From Prevotella sp. (lineage in GTDB: Bacteria; Bacteroidota; Bacteroidia; Bacteroidales; Bacteroidaceae): a DNA stretch of 34,551 nucleotides. Positions 25,547 to 33,165 of this stretch are shown in pieces. A program made the translations under genes and the position numbers. Every line of letters begins with the position of its first letter. The first letter of the stretch is position 1. The notes under the pieces were generated by a model, which was not told where the DNA came from, ran no database searches, and saw only the letters and a program-made list of their open reading frames with translations. Location of the stretch: positions 1 through 34,551 of the forward strand of contig JAFPEE010000228.1 of the NCBI GenBank assembly GCA_017389705.1, read 5' to 3'.

Positions 25547-26395
25547 ATGAAGAACTTGATTGTAAGAACCGTAACAGGTGTGATTTTTGTTGCAGCTATT
25601 GTGGCCTCGTTCCTGAGACCTGAGGCTATGGTGTTGCTGTTCAGCATAGTGACAGGACTGACGGTCTGGGAGTTTACCGGACTGGTGAATGAACGCCCGG
25701 AGGTGACGGTGAATCGCTTCATCTGTACGGTGGCTGCTGTCTATTTCTTCTATGCGATGACATACTTCTGCAGCGACCTCTATGGCGGTGCAGCAAAGTC
25801 GGTGGTGTTCATACCTTATCTGGTGACGGTAGTGTATCTGCTGGTGGCCGAGCTGTATGCCAAACAGAAGGATCCTATCAATAATTGGGCGTACACTATG
25901 CTGTCGCAGATGTATATAGCACTGCCTTTCTCGCTGCTGAATGTGCTGGCCTTCACGACGACGCCTGAGGGTCGTGTGAGCTTCAACACGCTGCTGCCTC
26001 TGTCGGTGTTCGTCTTCCTGTGGACCAACGATACAGGTGCCTACTGTGTGGGCTCGTTGCTGGGACGCCATAAGCTATTCCCCAGAGTATCGCCAGGAAA
26101 GTCGTGGGAGGGAAGCATTGGCGGTGCCGTCTTTGTGTTGGCCATAGCCTACGCCATCTCGTACTTCCTGGATGGTGTGATGCTGACAACGCTGGAATGG
26201 TTGGGACTGGGACTCGTCGTCGTGGTCTTCGGAACATGGGGCGATCTGGTGGAGAGCCTCTTCAAGCGTACCCTTGGCATTAAGGACAGCGGCAGCATTC
26301 TGCCTGGACATGGCGGCATGCTGGACCGTTTCGACTCGTCGCTGCTGGCCATTCCCGCAGCGGTGGTCTACCTGTATACGCTGTCGCTGTTCTAG
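25547..26395 (+). CDS. cdsA: Phosphatidate cytidylyltransferase
   Basis: A 282-residue integral membrane enzyme making CDP-diacylglycerol from phosphatidic acid and CTP, the branch point to bacterial phospholipids. About seven to eight hydrophobic segments are visible. The C-terminal CDP-alcohol signature region is present: SPGKSWEGSIGGAVF, WGDLVESLFKRTLGIKDSG and LPGHGGMLDRFDSS. It follows ftsH by 6 bases. No clear terminator follows. Confidence 0.95.
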   Translation: MKNLIVRTVTGVIFVAAIVASFLRPEAMVLLFSIVTGLTVWEFTGLVNERPEVTVNRFICTVAAVYFFYAMTYFCSDLYGGAAKSVVFIPYLVTVVYLLVAELYAKQKDPINNWAYTMLSQMYIALPFSLLNVLAFTTTPEGRVSFNTLLPLSVFVFLWTNDTGAYCVGSLLGRHKLFPRVSPGKSWEGSIGGAVFVLAIAYAISYFLDGVMLTTLEWLGLGLVVVVFGTWGDLVESLFKRTLGIKDSGSILPGHGGMLDRFDSSLLAIPAAVVYLYTLSLF

Positions 26396-26435
26396 TATAA
26401 ATATAGAATAATACATTAATCAATAACTAAAAAAT

Positions 26436-26441
26436 AAGGAG
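26436..26441 (+). promoter_or_regulatory. Shine-Dalgarno-like site before the GH5 gene
   Basis: AAGGAG two bases before the ATG region (AAGGAGAAATG), unusually SD-like for a Bacteroidetes gene where AT-rich leaders normally suffice. No TAnnTTTG box lies in the 48-base gap after cdsA. Confidence 0.5.
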
Positions 26442-26443
26442 AA

Positions 26444-27412
26444 ATGAAAAAGATTAGCAAAAGGTCACTGATTTTGTTTTATATGCTGTCGTTGATGTTC
26501 TGCCATGCGATGGCACAGGATCCGGTGAAGAAGTGGGGACAGCTGCAGGTGAAAGGCTCTCAGCTGTGCGACCAGCAGGGACGTCCCGTCATTCTACGTG
26601 GCGTGAGCCTGGGCTGGCACAACCTGTGGCCGCGCTTCTACAACAAGAAAGTGGTGCAGACGCTGAAGCAGGACTGGAACTGTTCTGTGGTTCGCGCTGC
26701 CATGGGCATCATGATAGAAGACAACTACCTGGAGAATCCTGACTATGCCATGAAGTGCATGACACCTGTCATTGAGTCGGCCATCAAGCAGAACGTCTAC
26801 GTCATCATAGACTGGCACTCGCACAACATGAAGCCCCAGGAAGCTAAGGAATTCTTTGCGCGCATGGCCAAGAAGTATGGCAAGTATCCGCACGTCATCT
26901 ACGAGATTTTCAACGAGCCGGTAGAGGATACGTGGGCTGACCTGAAGAAGTATGCTGCCGAGGTGATTGGCGAGATACGCAAGTACGACCCAGACAATGT
27001 GGTGCTGGTGGGTTGTCCCCACTGGGACCAGGACATCCATCTGGTGGCCGAGAGTCCGTTGCAGGGTTTTGACAACGTGATGTATACCGTCCACTTCTAT
27101 GCTGCCACACATGGAGACTACCTGCGTCAGCGTACCGAGGAGGCTGTCAAGAAGGGAATTCCCGTCTTCATCTCCGAGAGTGGAGCCACAGAGGCTTCCG
27201 GCGACGGAAAGATTGACCCCGAGAGTGAGGAGGAGTGGATAAAGATGTGTGAGCGCCTGGGCATCAGCTGGATATGCTGGAGCATCTCTGACAAGAATGA
27301 GAGCTGCTCGATGTTGCTGCCCCGTGCTACTGCTACAGGTCCTTGGGCTGACGATGTCATCAAGGAATACGGTAAGTTAGTGAAAGGCCTACTGAAGAAA
27401 TACAACAAATGA
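26444..27412 (+). CDS. GH5 endo-beta-1,4-glucanase (cellulase)
   Basis: A 322-residue secreted GH5 enzyme, closest in layout to subfamily 2 endoglucanases: signal peptide to AMAQ (about 25), KWGQLQVKGSQLCDQQGRPV then LRGVSLGWH at the barrel start, YVIIDWHSHN, acid/base Glu158 in YEIFNEP, active-site His217 in YTVHFYA, nucleophile Glu245 in VFISESGA, and WICWSISDKNES late in the barrel. No carbohydrate-binding module is attached. Its stop overlaps the sigma-factor start (ATGA), so the two are translationally coupled. Confidence 0.93.
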   Translation: MKKISKRSLILFYMLSLMFCHAMAQDPVKKWGQLQVKGSQLCDQQGRPVILRGVSLGWHNLWPRFYNKKVVQTLKQDWNCSVVRAAMGIMIEDNYLENPDYAMKCMTPVIESAIKQNVYVIIDWHSHNMKPQEAKEFFARMAKKYGKYPHVIYEIFNEPVEDTWADLKKYAAEVIGEIRKYDPDNVVLVGCPHWDQDIHLVAESPLQGFDNVMYTVHFYAATHGDYLRQRTEEAVKKGIPVFISESGATEASGDGKIDPESEEEWIKMCERLGISWICWSISDKNESCSMLLPRATATGPWADDVIKEYGKLVKGLLKKYNK

Positions 27413-27966
27413 TGCAACGCGACGAACTGATAACGAAGAATATGGGCTATGTAGTGACGCTGGCGCGTCAGTACAAGAGTGACATACTGAGCACTGACGA
27501 CTTAGTCAACGAGGGTGTGATAGGCCTGGTGAAGGCTGCCGAGAAGTACGATGCCTCGCGAGGCAAACCCTTCGTTACCTATGCCGCCCCTTATATCCGC
27601 AAGAGCATAGAGACTGCCATCAGCCGTCTGGAAACGTCAACGAATGTGCGCTCTACGGATGAGTCGCTGCCCGTCGGAAGCCGTAACAACTACACGCTGC
27701 TTAACGTCTTGGAGGACAAGAGCGCAGAGAAGGCTGACATAGTGGTGGAGGAGAATACACTCTCTGAGGATCTGCTCCGCTATCGTGATACGCTGAATGA
27801 GCGCGAGCAGCGAGTGATCAATCTCTATTACGGTATCGGATATGAGCGCCAGACCATGGCAGAGATAGGCGAGGTGTTGGGCCTGAAACGTGAAAGGGTA
27901 CGGCAGATTCGCAATACAGCGTTACGCAAGCTCCATAAGGCTGCCAGAAAGGAGACCGAGGCATGA
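27409..27966 (+). CDS. Short sigma-70 family RNA polymerase sigma factor
   Basis: A 185-residue sigma factor made of region 2 (about 8-70: DDLVNEGVIGLVKAAEKYD, FVTYAAPYIRKSIETAI), a short region 3 and region 4 (about 127-178: LNEREQRVINLYYGIGYE, IGEVLGLKRERVRQIRNTAL). Region 4.2 closely resembles primary sigma factors and not ECF factors, but region 1 is absent and the protein is much shorter than the housekeeping Bacteroidetes sigma (about 287 residues). Either ATG 27409 or 27412 may start it. It overlaps the GH5 stop and the next gene's start by four bases, giving a coupled trio. No anti-sigma gene is adjacent. Confidence 0.88.
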   Translation: MMQRDELITKNMGYVVTLARQYKSDILSTDDLVNEGVIGLVKAAEKYDASRGKPFVTYAAPYIRKSIETAISRLETSTNVRSTDESLPVGSRNNYTLLNVLEDKSAEKADIVVEENTLSEDLLRYRDTLNEREQRVINLYYGIGYERQTMAEIGEVLGLKRERVRQIRNTALRKLHKAARKETEA

Positions 27967-28790
27967 GGCTTAAGCTGCTTCTGTTCTTCAGTCTTCTTGC
28001 CTTCCTGCCGTTACAGGCCAAGCTCATCAAGGTGCTGGCCATAGGCAACAGCTTCTCGGAAGATGCAGTAGAGCATTATCTCTACCAGCTGGCAAAGGCA
28101 CAAGGCGACTCGCTGGTCATAGGCAATGCCTACATACCAGCCTGCACTATCAGCATGCACATGTCTTTCCTTAACGCATCAGTCAATAAATATGCCTACC
28201 GCAAGATTGTCGGTGGCGAGAGGACTGAGGAGAAGAGAGTGAACCTGCAACGCATCATCCTGGACGAGCCGTGGGATATCATCACCCTGCAACAGGGCAG
28301 TCTCTGCTCAGGACTCCCCGAGACCTACAAGGACCTGCCTACCTTTAAGCGTGCTGTGAAGCTGCTGGCAACCAACCCCAATGTGCAGATATGGTGGCAC
28401 ATGACGTGGTCTTATTCCAAGAGCTTCAAGAGTGACAAGTTTGAAGTCTACGGCAACGACCAGCGTAAGATGTATACAGGCATCGTCAATAGTGTGCGTA
28501 ACGAGGTTCCCAAGGCCCATATCACCCGTATCATACCCTCAGGCGTTGCTATCAGACTGATGCGTCTGAACAGAGGCGATGTCCTCAATCGCGACGGACA
28601 GCACCTCTCTTTTACCTTAGGTCGGTATACTGTGGCCTGTACCTGGTGCGAGATGCTGACAGGGAGGAATGTTGACGGCAACAGGTATTATCCGGAAAAT
28701 ATGAAAGCAGAGGATGTACGTCTGTGCCAGCAAGAAGCTCACGAGGCAGTCTTCATGCAGCAGCTGAGCCAATACGATGTGTTGTTATAG
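27963..28790 (+). CDS. DUF4886 family protein (SGNH-hydrolase-like), exported
   Basis: A 275-residue exported protein with a signal peptide (MRLKLLLFFSLLAFLPLQAK) followed at once by VLAIGNSFSEDA (GNS at 28-30), the serine block of SGNH-type hydrolases, PWDIITLQQGS as a second block, and LNRDGQHLSFTLGRY (Asp211, His214) as the late Asp-x-x-His block. This matches the DUF4886 pattern; an esterase or deacetylase acting on carbohydrates or cell surface polymers is a reasonable guess. The gene overlaps the sigma factor stop by four bases (ATGA) and is 18 bases ahead of the ABC importer, so they may share a transcript. Confidence 0.85.
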   Translation: MRLKLLLFFSLLAFLPLQAKLIKVLAIGNSFSEDAVEHYLYQLAKAQGDSLVIGNAYIPACTISMHMSFLNASVNKYAYRKIVGGERTEEKRVNLQRIILDEPWDIITLQQGSLCSGLPETYKDLPTFKRAVKLLATNPNVQIWWHMTWSYSKSFKSDKFEVYGNDQRKMYTGIVNSVRNEVPKAHITRIIPSGVAIRLMRLNRGDVLNRDGQHLSFTLGRYTVACTWCEMLTGRNVDGNRYYPENMKAEDVRLCQQEAHEAVFMQQLSQYDVLL

Positions 28791-28808
28791 GCGTCTTAAA
28801 AAGATAGT

Positions 28809-31529
28809 ATGATAAACAGTATAATAGAAAGTTTTTTCAATAACCTGATAGCCGAGGATCGCTACAAGATGATTCTCGACGGTTTGCAGGTGACGTTGCT
28901 CATAACACTCTGTGCCGCTCTGCTGGGAACGCTGCTTGGTGGACTGGTGTGCTGGATGCGCATGAGCCGTCGCAAGTGGCTGCAGCATGTGGCCAAGGTG
29001 TATATTGAGCTGATGCGCGGCACGCCCGTGCTGGTGTTGCTCATGCTGATGTACTACGTGGTGATGGCACCGCTGGATGCTACGGGCATCATAGTGGCCA
29101 TCGTCACCTTCGCCATGAACACGGCGGCCTACATCAGCGAGATGCTGCGCACTACCATTCAGGGCATAGACCGCGGGCAGACGGAGGCCGGACTGGCCTT
29201 AGGTTTCACTCAGCGACAGACGTTCTTTAAGATTGTGCTGCCACAGGTGGTCAAGGCGGTGATGCCTGTCTATCAGGGCGAGGTGGTGAGTCTGCTAAAG
29301 GGCACGAGCATCGTGGGCTACATTGCCGTGGCCGACATGACGCGAGCCTCCGACTTGATACGCTCGCGCACGTTCGACGCCTTCTTCCCCCTCATCGTGA
29401 CAGCCATCATCTACTTCATCATGGCGTGGCTCATCGGACTGCTGCTGCAGAGTCTCGTTCAGCGCAAGCGTGTGAAAGCCATCACCGCGGCTGTGGTGCT
29501 GGCATTGTTTGGCATGATGGGTTACGTGTCGGAGCTCTGTTCTCACCAGCCAATGGCCAACGGCCAACAGCCAACGGCCAACTTGAACGTTCCTCCTGCC
29601 TTCCAGGCACTTAACGGCATGAATGTGGCTGTGATTATCGGCAGCATACAGGACATTGCCGTCACCGATATGGCTCCCGATGCCAACATCCTGCGCATGA
29701 CCAGTCAGACCGACCTGCTGGCAGCCTTAGAGAACGGCAAGGTAGACGCTGCAGGTGGTGAAAGCCTGACGCTGATGTTCAACAAGGAGCTGCTTGAAAA
29801 GGTGGATTCTGTGGGTGCAGGACTTACGCCAATTCCCATAGGAGCCTGTTTCCGACTTGACAATACCGAATTGCAGCAGGACTTCAACAGCTTTCTGGCC
29901 GAAATCCGCAGTGACGGCACCTACCAGAAGATTCTGGATCGCTGGAGCAATGCCGCTGACCCCTCGGCTCTGGACATTCCCCAGCAACGCGGCACGGGAC
30001 GCATCCTGCGTGTGGCCACCTATCCGGCTATGCCTCCGTTCAATTTCATTAATTTCGGAAAACCATCAGGTCTGGAACCGGAACTGCTGACGGAATGGGC
30101 CAATCGACGTAACTGGCAGTTGGAGCTCCTCATCATGGACTTCGCCGCACAGATACCTGCTGTGCAGACGGGCAAGGCCGACATGGCTCTAGGGGCTATC
30201 AGCATCACCGAAGAGCGACAGAAGCAGGTGCTGTTCTCCGACGGCTATATCGATTCGCATATCGTGCTGATGACCCGAAAGGGCGAGGCCGACATACTTA
30301 CTAATCCCGTGCAGCTGAAGGCTTCGGAGAATGAGGAAATTCAATGGCTGTGGGCCGTGACTCTCCTGATGATCATCATAGGCGGTGGCGCATGGCTTAT
30401 CCTTCGTCGTCGCAAACACAGTATTGCAATACATACCACTTCCCTCTCTAGCAGGGAGGGGCAGGGGGAGTGTCTTCTTCATATCTCCCACCTCAAGAAA
30501 AGCTATGGCAGTCTCGATGTATTGCGCGACATCAATACTGAAGTACATCGCGGCGAGGTCATCTCCATCATCGGACCTTCAGGCACGGGCAAGAGTACTT
30601 TCCTGCGTTGTCTGAACCTGTTGGAGCAGCCCACCGGCGGCAGCATCATCGTCGATGGGGAGAATATCCTTGCTAAGGGCTATCCCGTCAACAGGCTGCG
30701 CCAGAAGATGGGCATGGTGTTCCAGAGTTTTAATCTCTTCGAACATAAGACCGTGCTGGAGAATGTCATCTTCGCCCCCTGCCAACTGCGCCATGAGTCT
30801 GAAGAGACGGCATGCGAGGAGGGACTGGCACTGTTGCGCAAGGTAGGACTGGCTGAGAAGGCCGACGTCTATCCGTCGAGCCTCTCCGGTGGTCAGAAAC
30901 AGCGTGTAGCCATCGCCCGTGCCCTGGCTATGAAGCCCGACGTCATCCTCTTCGACGAGCCGACGTCGGCTCTCGACCCCACGATGGTGGGCGAGGTGCT
31001 CAGCGTCATCCGCCAGTTGACCAAGGAGGGCATGACCATGCTGATTGTCACCCACGAGATGAAGTTTGCCCACGACGTCTCGACTCGTCTCTTCTTCATG
31101 TACGATGGCTATATCCACGAGGACGGCTCGCCAGAGCAGATCTTCGAGAATCCTGTCCATAGCGCCACTAAGGCCTTCATCCAGCGCATCCGCAAGGAGG
31201 TGTTCGAAATCGAGGGCCCCGACTTCGACTTCCTGGGCATGCACTCTACCATGGGTGCCTTCTGCCACAAGTACGGCATCGCCGAGAAGCAGGAAACAGC
31301 AGATCGGCTGACAGACAAGATGCTCGACGGTGCGATGGCCCCCTACCGCCCCATCACCGTGCGCATCACCCACAGCGAACTGTCGGGCATCACCGCTCTC
31401 GACTTCATGGTGGAGAAGATGACCGCCACGCCACTGAGCGACGCACAGCGTACAGAGTTCTCTAATGAATGTCGTCAGGTGATAGAGGAACCCACTAAAC
31501 GAGGCTTCCGTGTGAAACTGATCATATGA
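28809..31529 (+). CDS. Single-chain amino-acid-type ABC importer with circularly permuted binding protein
   Basis: A 906-residue fusion. Residues 1-220: HisM/GlnP-type permease with EAA loop (EAGLALGF, 126-133). A membrane helix (about 224-242) follows RKRVK. Residues 264-382 match lobe 2 and the C-terminal helix of GlnH-like binding proteins (ALNGMNVAVIIGS to SDGTYQKILDRWSN); residues 397-492 match the N-terminal lobe (ILRVATYPAMPPFNF, ISITEERQKQVLFSDGYI). So the binding protein is in permuted order. A helix (512-533) ending RRRK leads to the ATPase: Walker A GPSGTGKS (589-596), LSGGQ (692-696), VILFDE (712-717), His749. Residues 796-906 form an unassigned domain. By analogy with GlnH, Arg470 and Glu318 would hold the amino-acid carboxylate and amino groups. 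A homodimer would be a complete importer. Confidence 0.9.
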   Translation: MINSIIESFFNNLIAEDRYKMILDGLQVTLLITLCAALLGTLLGGLVCWMRMSRRKWLQHVAKVYIELMRGTPVLVLLMLMYYVVMAPLDATGIIVAIVTFAMNTAAYISEMLRTTIQGIDRGQTEAGLALGFTQRQTFFKIVLPQVVKAVMPVYQGEVVSLLKGTSIVGYIAVADMTRASDLIRSRTFDAFFPLIVTAIIYFIMAWLIGLLLQSLVQRKRVKAITAAVVLALFGMMGYVSELCSHQPMANGQQPTANLNVPPAFQALNGMNVAVIIGSIQDIAVTDMAPDANILRMTSQTDLLAALENGKVDAAGGESLTLMFNKELLEKVDSVGAGLTPIPIGACFRLDNTELQQDFNSFLAEIRSDGTYQKILDRWSNAADPSALDIPQQRGTGRILRVATYPAMPPFNFINFGKPSGLEPELLTEWANRRNWQLELLIMDFAAQIPAVQTGKADMALGAISITEERQKQVLFSDGYIDSHIVLMTRKGEADILTNPVQLKASENEEIQWLWAVTLLMIIIGGGAWLILRRRKHSIAIHTTSLSSREGQGECLLHISHLKKSYGSLDVLRDINTEVHRGEVISIIGPSGTGKSTFLRCLNLLEQPTGGSIIVDGENILAKGYPVNRLRQKMGMVFQSFNLFEHKTVLENVIFAPCQLRHESEETACEEGLALLRKVGLAEKADVYPSSLSGGQKQRVAIARALAMKPDVILFDEPTSALDPTMVGEVLSVIRQLTKEGMTMLIVTHEMKFAHDVSTRLFFMYDGYIHEDGSPEQIFENPVHSATKAFIQRIRKEVFEIEGPDFDFLGMHSTMGAFCHKYGIAEKQETADRLTDKMLDGAMAPYRPITVRITHSELSGITALDFMVEKMTATPLSDAQRTEFSNECRQVIEEPTKRGFRVKLII
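29550..29582. repeat. 7-bp tandem repeat in the importer linker
   Basis: Four and two-thirds copies of CCAACGG-like units (CCAATGG, CCAACGG, CCAACAG, CCAACGG, CCAAC). The total, 33 bases, keeps the frame and encodes the start of the periplasmic linker (about residues 248-258). Confidence 0.8.
30437..30472. repeat. GC-rich REP-like palindrome in the importer linker
   Basis: CACTTCCC (30437-30444) and GGGGGAGTG (30464-30472) flank a second inverted pair (CCCTC..GAGGG). At 36 bases it is in frame and encodes TTSLSSREGQGE between the second tether helix and the ATPase. Confidence 0.6.
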
Positions 31530-31556
31530 TATTCAGGCATTGGTTGAGCTGACGCA

Positions 31557-32675
31557 TCAGGGGGTTGCGCTCGGGTCCTCAGGCCACGGCTCAAACTCCA
31601 GTTCCAGCTCGACCCATGCCTCCCGGCGAGAGGCCAGCCCCGCGTTGGTCGGGGAACTGCCCGGATTTGACACACCCAAGCCCAACAAGCGGATGGGGTG
31701 GGAGTGGAACTCTACGCTCTGCATCAGCTGTTTTGCCAAGGGAAGAATCTCGTCCTTGGTTCGCAAGATGTGGTCGACAGTCATGCTGCGGGTAATCTGC
31801 TGGAAGTCCAGAAATTTGACCTTCAGCGTCAGCGTGCGTCCCTCAAAGTCATTCTTCTCAATACGTCTGACCAGTTCCAACACCGTTTGATATAGGTGGA
31901 TGGTGACGTCTGAGTTCTTGCTGATGTCCGACTTGAAAGTCTGCTCGCAGCTGACGGACTTGCGCTCCCACTCAGAGATAACGGGTCTGTCGTCAATTCC
32001 TCGCGAGAAGTCGTAGAACAGCTGCCCCATCTTACCAAACTCCTGTGTCAGCCGTGTGAGTGACATGTTTCTCAGATCCTGACCAGTGAAGATACCCATC
32101 CGGTGCATCTTCTCAGCAGTCTTCTGCCCAACACCCCATATCTTCTCTATCCTCAGCTGGGCGATGAAGTCCAAAGCCCTGTCAGGATGAATGACCGTCA
32201 GACCATCCGGCTTGCGCCAGTCGGAGGCAATCTTCGCCAGGAACTTGCAATAGCTCACACCTGCCGATGCCGTCAGCCCTGTAGTCTCACGAATGCGCTG
32301 CTTAATCTCTCGGGCTATGTCAACGCCCAGTTCGATACCCTTCTTGTTCTTAGTCACATCCAGGAATGCTTCATCGAGTGAGATGGGCTCAATCAGGTCG
32401 GTATAGTCATGAAAGATTTCGTGCAACTGTGCCGACACCTCCTTATACCGCTGGAAGTGTGGCTCCACAATAATCAACTGTGGACACAGACGCTTGGCCA
32501 CCTGGATGGACTGTGCAGAATGCACGCCGAACCGACGGGCCTCGTAGCTCGCCGTCGATACCACACCACGTTCAGCATCGTGACCAACCGCTATCGGCTT
32601 GCCCTTCAGTTCCGGATTGTCGCGCTGCTCCACAGCGGCAAAGAACTGGTCCATGTCCACATGAATGACCTTCAT
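31557..32675 (-). CDS. dinB: DNA polymerase IV (Y family)
   Basis: A 372-residue translesion polymerase. The N-terminus KVIHVDMDQFFAAVE and later PISLDEAFLDVT supply the catalytic acidic residues, with GVVSTASYEARRFGV and SAGVSYCKFLAKIASDWRKP between; the thumb HhH region is KIWGVGQKTAEKMHRMGI; the little-finger domain is about 240-372. Three ATGs open the frame (32681, 32678, 32675); the last fits the family start. The C-terminal end carries an unusual segment (SNPGSSPTNAGLASRREAW) before VELELEF. It performs error-prone bypass synthesis. Confidence 0.95.
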   Translation of the reverse strand: MKVIHVDMDQFFAAVEQRDNPELKGKPIAVGHDAERGVVSTASYEARRFGVHSAQSIQVAKRLCPQLIIVEPHFQRYKEVSAQLHEIFHDYTDLIEPISLDEAFLDVTKNKKGIELGVDIAREIKQRIRETTGLTASAGVSYCKFLAKIASDWRKPDGLTVIHPDRALDFIAQLRIEKIWGVGQKTAEKMHRMGIFTGQDLRNMSLTRLTQEFGKMGQLFYDFSRGIDDRPVISEWERKSVSCEQTFKSDISKNSDVTIHLYQTVLELVRRIEKNDFEGRTLTLKVKFLDFQQITRSMTVDHILRTKDEILPLAKQLMQSVEFHSHPIRLLGLGVSNPGSSPTNAGLASRREAWVELELEFEPWPEDPSATP

Positions 32676-32735
32676 CATCAATCATTTTCAGGCAGCACGA
32701 TATTTATCACATCGTGAGCCCGCATCTTTCTGATG

Positions 32736-32743
32736 CAAATTTA
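32736..32743 (-). promoter_or_regulatory. -7 element for dinB
   Basis: TAAATTTG on the minus strand, about 61 bases before the start. No LexA-type site was recognised. Confidence 0.5.
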
Positions 32744-32859
32744 CAAAAAATATTCAGAAGTGCTTAACTTTTCTGTAAACATCTTCAACGATATGGATAA
32801 ACAAGTGAAAAGAAACTCGTTATACGTATAAACATGTGTTCTAATTGAAATGTTTTTCG

Positions 32860-32867
32860 TATCTTTG
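32860..32867 (+). promoter_or_regulatory. -7 element for the small repeat protein gene
   Basis: TATCTTTG, 50 bases before the ATG at 32918. Confidence 0.6.
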
Positions 32868-32917
32868 CAAGCAGAACTTTCGAAAGTTGAATAAACAAAT
32901 TAAATAAATACAGCATT

Positions 32918-33109
32918 ATGTCAAGACAAACATTAAGAGACCGTAACCAGCATGTCATTGGTTACATCGACGTAGAGTTCAGCGGACGCCAGTGTCTGCG
33001 TGACAGTAACAACCATGTTCTCGGCTATTACGAGCCCAGTCGCGACCAGACCGTCGACTCCAACTACCACGTTATTGGCAACGGTAATCTCCTTACCACA
33101 TTGTTATAG
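32918..33109 (+). CDS. 63-residue repeat protein, possibly a 4-fold beta flower protein
   Basis: A small protein of three near-identical turns: LRDRNQHVIGYID (6-18), LRDSNNHVLGYYEP (27-40) and VDSNYHVIGNGN (46-57), spaced by about 20 residues. Each is a D-x-N-x-H-V-I/L-G hairpin. This rhythm recalls the small 4-fold beta flower proteins, a remembered and unverified match; a fourth strand pair would need the N- or C-terminal residues. There is no signal peptide. The gene has its own promoter and a hairpin after it, so it is monocistronic. Function unknown. Confidence 0.8.
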   Translation: MSRQTLRDRNQHVIGYIDVEFSGRQCLRDSNNHVLGYYEPSRDQTVDSNYHVIGNGNLLTTLL

Positions 33110-33135
33110 TGGTGGTACATAGCCATTCAGCAAAA

Positions 33136-33165
33136 GCCCCCTGGCCTCGTAACAGGACAGGGGGC
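33136..33165 (+). terminator. Likely terminator after the repeat protein gene
   Basis: GCCCCCTG (33136-33143) pairs with CAGGGGGC (33158-33165). The following bases (CTTACTGTTATTT) are only moderately T-rich. Confidence 0.6.

Noticed and set aside
25058-26071. A 337-codon antisense frame across the ftsH-cdsA junction
   Set aside because: His/Arg-rich shadow of two well-supported genes.
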